Assembly (NCBI GenBank): GCA_043798435.1
Contig: JAZDOR010000016.1
Coordinates: forward strand, 1-16,022
Direction of reading: 5' to 3'
Length of the DNA: 16,022 bases
Source: JAGUXG01 sp043798435
Lineage (GTDB): Bacteria > UBA9089 > UBA9088 > JAGUXG01
A program made the position numbers and the translations under genes. This document shows positions 12,380 through 16,022 of this stretch, piece after piece; position 1 is the first letter of the stretch; every line of letters starts with the position of its first letter. Below the pieces are notes generated by a model. It was not told the origin of the DNA and did not search any database. It worked only from the letters and a program-made list of their open reading frames with translations.

Positions 12380-14122
12380 ATGAAGAAACTATTTTTGTTG
12401 TGTGTAACAGGGATGGCTTTAGAGGGAGTAGGATTTTGTGAGGAGTTTTCTTATAAACTCACCTTTATTATGGGCTCAGTAGAGGCAAGGAAAGGGACTG
12501 CAACCTGGCAGAAGGCGATGCTCAATTCTACACTTGCCCCTGGCGATGAGATACGGACAGGTCCAGGCTCTGAGGCTGAGTTGCGGGATGCTGATAAGTC
12601 TCTCATCAAGGTCAAGGAGAATACCCAGCTTACCATTCAAAGGTTTGACAGCGAGGAGAGTGTCTTCAAGGTTTGGGCTGGAAGAATCTGGATGAGGATG
12701 ATACGGCTCAAGTATGGAAATATGAAGGCATCCATCAATACCCCTACAGCTGTAGCCGGATTACGAGGGACAGAGTTTGCTACTGGTGTCTGGTTAGATG
12801 GCACAAGTGATTTCTTTGTCTTTGAAGGTGCGTTGGGCATAAGAGAGGTGAATCAGACAGAAGAGATTCTGCTTAATAAGGGTTTTAGAACCAGTGTCTT
12901 TTCTGGACAATCTCCTACAGCACCAGAAGCACTGACTGAGGAAGACCTTTCTGAGTGGCAGGAAGAAAAGCCTGTGGAGGAAAAGCCAAAGGAAGAGGCT
13001 AAAGAAGAAAAGCCCGAAGAAAAGCCTGTGGAAGAAAAACCAAAGGAAGAGGTTAAAGAAGAAAGGAAGGGGCTTGGTTGGCAAGCTATATATGGAGCCA
13101 CCTTGATTGATGACAAGCTCTACTATCAATTAGGGTTTCTGCCAGAGTTTAAGTTTTGGAGATTTGGGCTTGGGTTAGACCTCTCCCTTTACTTTGATCA
13201 GGATGGAAAGATGAAGCCTGGTGATTGGAAGCTGAAAAATAAGATTCTCTATCTTAGCTATGGAGAAAAGGAGAATGGTTTTTATACAAGAATAGGTAGC
13301 CTACCGGAGGTCACTCTGGGTCACGGCTTTATTATGAACCGATATACCAATATGCTTTATTATCCCTCAACAAAGACTATTGGGTTAGAAACCTCATGGA
13401 ATAGAAAAAATAGTGGATTTAGTGCGGTTTTGCCTGATGTTGATGAGGCTAAGTTGGTTGGTGGAAGGGTTTATGGAAAGGTCAAGTGGTTTAATCTTGG
13501 TGCCACCTGTGTTTCAGATACAAAACCAGCAACCAAGACAACGGTTTATGGAGTTGATATAGAACTTCCCTTGCCTCATAATATAAAGCTATATGGAGAT
13601 GTAGCTAAGATTGATAAATATGGCTCAGGCATAGCCTGCCCCGGGCTTTTGGCTAAAATCTTTGGGGCAGATTTTAGATTAGAGTATCGGAATATGGCAA
13701 GTGATTTTATCCCAGCCTACTTTGACACCTTCTATGAGAATGCAAGAATGAATAAGATAGGCTCATTGAAATCTTCCGGAGAGAGGATAAAGGGTGTCTT
13801 TTCTGGACTTGGCTACCAACTTTTCAACACTATCTCCCTGGCTATGGCTTATGAAAGCTACTCCAAAAAAAATCCTTCTCTATATTTGGGCTGTGGCTTG
13901 AATAAAAAGATAGGAAACCTGAACTCAGCTTCTGTCTCTCTCTATAGAAAGGAGGCAAAGCCATTATTCTCTGATTTTAAGAAGCCAAACACGATGTTGA
14001 AACTAACAGCAGAATATCAGTTAGCTGGAGCTGTCTGTGCGATTTATACCTATAAGGTAAATTATGATGATAGAGGAGAAAGCCAGCCATCCTCATCCTT
14101 ATCTACAAAGATTAGTTTTTAG
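12380..14122 (+). CDS. FecR-domain protein fused to a predicted outer-membrane beta-barrel
   Basis: 580 residues from ATG 12380. Open frame exists upstream (TTG 12344, ATG 12362), but the first good signal peptide, MKKLFLLCVTGMALEGVGF, begins here. Residues about 30-165 form a FecR domain: GSVEARKGTATWQKA, LAPGDEIRTGPGSEAEL, and INTPTAVAGLRGTEFATGV, the typical final strand. A Glu/Lys/Pro-rich linker with repeated EEKPVEEKPKEE blocks follows at about 195-235. The C-terminal 340 residues alternate polar and aromatic residues with many YG/LG turns and end in a Phe (STKISF), as in outer-membrane barrels. I infer a periplasmic FecR domain joined by a stiff linker to a barrel. No sigma factor or TonB receptor is nearby, so a classical FecR signalling role is not supported. 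Confidence 0.8.
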   Translation: MKKLFLLCVTGMALEGVGFCEEFSYKLTFIMGSVEARKGTATWQKAMLNSTLAPGDEIRTGPGSEAELRDADKSLIKVKENTQLTIQRFDSEESVFKVWAGRIWMRMIRLKYGNMKASINTPTAVAGLRGTEFATGVWLDGTSDFFVFEGALGIREVNQTEEILLNKGFRTSVFSGQSPTAPEALTEEDLSEWQEEKPVEEKPKEEAKEEKPEEKPVEEKPKEEVKEERKGLGWQAIYGATLIDDKLYYQLGFLPEFKFWRFGLGLDLSLYFDQDGKMKPGDWKLKNKILYLSYGEKENGFYTRIGSLPEVTLGHGFIMNRYTNMLYYPSTKTIGLETSWNRKNSGFSAVLPDVDEAKLVGGRVYGKVKWFNLGATCVSDTKPATKTTVYGVDIELPLPHNIKLYGDVAKIDKYGSGIACPGLLAKIFGADFRLEYRNMASDFIPAYFDTFYENARMNKIGSLKSSGERIKGVFSGLGYQLFNTISLAMAYESYSKKNPSLYLGCGLNKKIGNLNSASVSLYRKEAKPLFSDFKKPNTMLKLTAEYQLAGAVCAIYTYKVNYDDRGESQPSSSLSTKISF

Positions 14123-14429
14123 TCAGTTCGATAGCCTCTCCCAAATCCTCTTTTAAGGTTTTCTCTTGTGATTTCTTAATTGACTCCCAGAAGGAGTTTG
14201 GGTTATGATTGTGAGCGCGAAGAAGAGACGAGCCGCTAAAATAGAGGGTTCAATCTGCTATCATTTTTTACAAAAGTATACTTCAGTCTTTTGTAAATAT
14301 CAAATGGGTGTGGCTACTTTTGGACGACGCCCAAAACAGGTTTCCGCAATCCTGCTCTCTTTTAGATGTAACCTTTCTTAATTCCTCTGAATGTGAAAGG
14401 ACCAATAATCTTCAAAGTCACTACTTAGG
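14112..14429 (-). other. Gene-free stretch with a coding relic and a 10-bp inverted repeat
   Basis: On the minus strand a 40-codon frame ends at TAA 14114-14112 and reads LRAHNHNPNSFWESIKK followed by SQEKTLKEDLGEAIEL. It looks protein-like but has no start and is closed upstream by stops, so it is probably the tail of a decayed gene that I cannot name. TTTACAAAAG (14267-14276) pairs perfectly with CTTTTGTAAA (14288-14297) around an 11-base loop. No convincing terminator for the FecR gene was seen. Confidence 0.4.
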
Positions 14430-15096
14430 TATACCCAAATAAATCAGGTTTCCAAAAAAGTGGTTAAAAAAGACTATAGACTCAAGAACATTAGACTCAA
14501 GACTGGCAAGGTTTTTAGTCTGATGTCTTCTTAAATTTTTGCTAAATCACGTTTTCATTGGGTATATATGGCTCTCATCTTCAACATAGCGGATGCCTAC
14601 TCTTCTGTCTTTTCTCTGCCAGATCATTCCATCCTATTCTTAACAAGATTCTTGTAAGCTCCTTCTACAGAGCCACTGGTAATTGGCATCCCTTGATTTA
14701 GATACTCATTGTATTTCATCTGGGGACGGTTACGATAGAAATATTTACACACCCTATCAACTGTCTTACGATTATTACCACGAATCTCTCTTTTGGTGGC
14801 ACTTTGCCGTATCCCCTTTATTGCCTGACTACCCAAATTTGACAGTTATAATTTAGATTCTTTCCTTACCTTATTCATACATAGAACCAAAGACCAATTT
14901 TACTATTTTAAGATTGATTTTGCTTATCCAAAGAATCATTTTTGCTTAAGATTCTAATTACGATCCATTATTTTTAGGTTAGTTTTGACTTTTAAGTTGT
15001 AGTTTTGCATTTTTACTTTTTAGTTTTTTAGATATGGTCTAATGTTTATAATCTTTTTTAACCACTTTTTTTGGAAACCTGATTTATTTGGGTATA
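14430..15096. mobile_element. ISKra4-type relic, 667 bp, bounded by terminal inverted repeats of about 43 bp
   Basis: The left end (14430-14472) and the right end (15053-15096) are inverse copies. Both contain TATACCCAAATAAATC, GGTTTCCAAAAAA and GTGGTTAAAAAAGA, differing mainly by one A in the homopolymer. Full ISKra4 elements are much longer. Here only the last third of a transposase remains, near the left end, and the rest (14837-15052) is AT-rich and non-coding. I found no clear target duplication. Confidence 0.8.
14525..14836 (-). pseudogene. C-terminal remnant of an ISKra4-family transposase
   Basis: The frame from about 14836 reads YFYRNRPQMKYNEYLNQG, then MPITSGSVEGAYKNLVKNRME, which matches the conserved ISKra4 block with (P)IxSGxVEGAxxxLVKxRME. 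The frame then meets a stop at 14624-14626, and beyond it traces such as ASAMLKMRAIYT continue with further stops. The N-terminal two thirds are absent. It lies inside the TIR-bounded relic and is inactive. Confidence 0.75.
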
Positions 15097-15438
15097 AATA
15101 CTCTAAGCATCCAAAAAAAGATCCTGATCTCCAATTTCTTCTGATGCTAACCCCAGACGATTACAGAGAGTAGATTGATGCTTATACCATTCTGGAATTT
15201 CAAGATTAATAATAAATAATAGGGGACAGTTACAATACTGTTCGGAATGATAATTTTATAATGTTTTTTAGATATTAAATTTACCAAAAGGAAGTCAATG
15301 ATAGCAAGGAATTTTTTGTTTATGGGGTATATTTATAGAAATGCTATGGAGGTGAACGGTTACATAAGTAGTTTTTGGCTTAAAAAAGGGCAGACCAACC
15401 CCTTGTATTGCAAAAGGCAAAATATCCCTGTCTCACTT
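14837..15438. other. AT-rich non-coding stretch with small relics
   Basis: 14837-15052 is the gene-free interior of the ISKra4 relic. On the minus strand, 15204-15103 reads LEIPEWYKHQSTLCNRLGL, then ASEEIGDQDLFLDA-stop, a protein-like fragment that I cannot assign. At 15351-15363, GGTGAACGGTTAC is identical to the right end of the MITE at 9886-9898, but no matching left end was found. No gene is supported. Confidence 0.45.
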
Positions 15439-16022
15439 TTAAGCTTTAAGTCTTTTGATGTGTTGAGCTAATTCTTCTTCACTATCCCAACCCATGAAGC
15501 AAAAGCACAACATCTCAAAGGTAGAGTTTATTAGGCTTACAACCAGTCCAAAGGGTAATTAACATACTGGCTTACAGGGCACAGTAACTTTCATAGAGAC
15601 ACCGTTCTTTGAAAGAGAAATAAGATGGGTGTAACCCAGAATACATTTGAACCAACGGAAGAAAAGCTCTATCTGCCATCTGTAACGATAGATCCTGTTG
15701 AAGGTTTTTAAGTTTAGGGTCTTTTTCTAAAGGGATAGACTTCTTAGCCAGTTCTTTGATTAAAGGGGCAATCAGGTCAGCATCAAAAACACTGCTTGCC
15801 TCGGAAAGAGAGCCAAGACTTGTGCTTTTAACACCAAGCATTTTCTTAACCTTCTCAAGGTGAGAAACTTGTTGAATTCCACGAAGACTACTTAGGAAGG
15901 AAAAGAAGAAGTAGAATAAAATAAGGGAAATATATTGGTCAAGGTGGAGCTCTCTGTTATGGTGGTCACGAACCAAATGAAAGCGTTTAAGCAGAGGAAT
16001 AAACTTATGGATAAGCTTAAGA
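15439..16022 (-). pseudogene. IS4-type transposase with catalytic core deleted (partial at window edge)
   Basis: From the right edge the frame reads LKLIHKFIPLLKRFHLVRDHH, then LHLDQYISLILFYF, SLRGIQQVSHLEKVKKMLG and SLGSLSEASSVFDADL, a typical IS4-type N-terminus. After KNLQQ the matching sequence jumps to another frame, YRYRWQIELFFRWFK, the Y-(2)-R-(3)-E-(6)-K signature that belongs near the C-terminus. The region holding the first two catalytic Asp residues has therefore been deleted. A further frame change leads to FEMLCFCFMGWDSEEEL and AQHIKRLKA, the normal C-terminus, with the stop at 15441-15439. Several lesions make it inactive. The N-terminal start lies outside the window. Confidence 0.8.

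Noticed and set aside
12794..13129. Antisense frames opposite the FecR linker, rich in Phe and Ser
   Set aside because: They arise from the Glu/Lys-rich linker codons read backwards and have no start signals or family features.
14267..14297. Terminator for the FecR-barrel gene
   Set aside because: The 10-bp stem is AT-rich, lies about 145 bases past the stop and has no T-run after it on the plus strand.
14725..14737. GGGGACGGTTAC as another end of the MITE family
   Set aside because: It lies inside the conserved ISKra4 coding block (RNRPQM) and is explained by that protein sequence.

Overview
The window looks like a piece of an uncultivated Gram-negative (diderm) bacterium with an AT-leaning genome and many short dispersed repeats. 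The diderm reading rests on a FecR/beta-barrel protein, a PorV-like (UPF0164) outer-membrane relic and a FlgD-like, T9SS-type C-terminal domain on a large exported protein. This combination is common in candidate phyla, but I cannot name the phylum from sequence alone.

Layout. 1-485 (minus): rplU (bL21), whose reading frame runs past its normal end into an in-frame 48-bp tandem repeat at the window edge. 610-1677 (minus): a PilU/PilT-type retraction ATPase. 1737-1874: a small palindromic dispersed element between pilU and the divergent ribosomal genes. 1949-4547: rplV-rpsC-rplP-rpmC-rpsQ-rplN-rplX, a segment cut out of the usual S10-spc superoperon, with rpsS missing before it and rplE missing after it. 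4620-12303: a locus of exported multidomain proteins in which almost every gene is broken. It holds a Big_1/P-domain/CUB/FnIII/M15-peptidase protein, a HEAT-repeat lipoprotein-like or periplasmic protein (intact), an unknown secreted protein with an in-frame TAG, a 774-residue-equivalent NEW3/CarboxypepD_reg/FnIII/FlgD-like protein split into four pieces, and a truncated PorV-like protein. 12380-14122: an intact FecR-domain plus beta-barrel protein. 14123-16022: mobile-element debris, comprising a 667-bp TIR-bounded ISKra4-type relic and an IS4-type transposase with its catalytic core deleted.

The main result is mechanistic. The large broken protein (8992-11628) is disrupted by three separable events: a three-copy 89-bp tandem repeat, a 125-bp MITE-like insertion with an 8-bp target duplication, and one extra A. 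Undoing all three (178 + 133 + 1 bases) leaves exactly 775 codons in one frame. Immediately downstream, a 77-bp tandem repeat has created a relay of 26-residue mini-ORFs joined by ATGA overlaps in front of the PorV-like gene. Several broken genes also carry in-frame TAA/TAG at positions where Gln (CAA/CAG) is expected. The intact genes here use TAA, TAG and TGA as ordinary stops, so I read this as decay or switching rather than a changed code.

A second theme is start-site architecture. pilU, rplV and the FecR gene each have a sigma70-like promoter with an 18-bp spacer placed so close to the ATG that the transcript would be leaderless or nearly so. The genes inside operons have clear Shine-Dalgarno sites or ATGA coupling.
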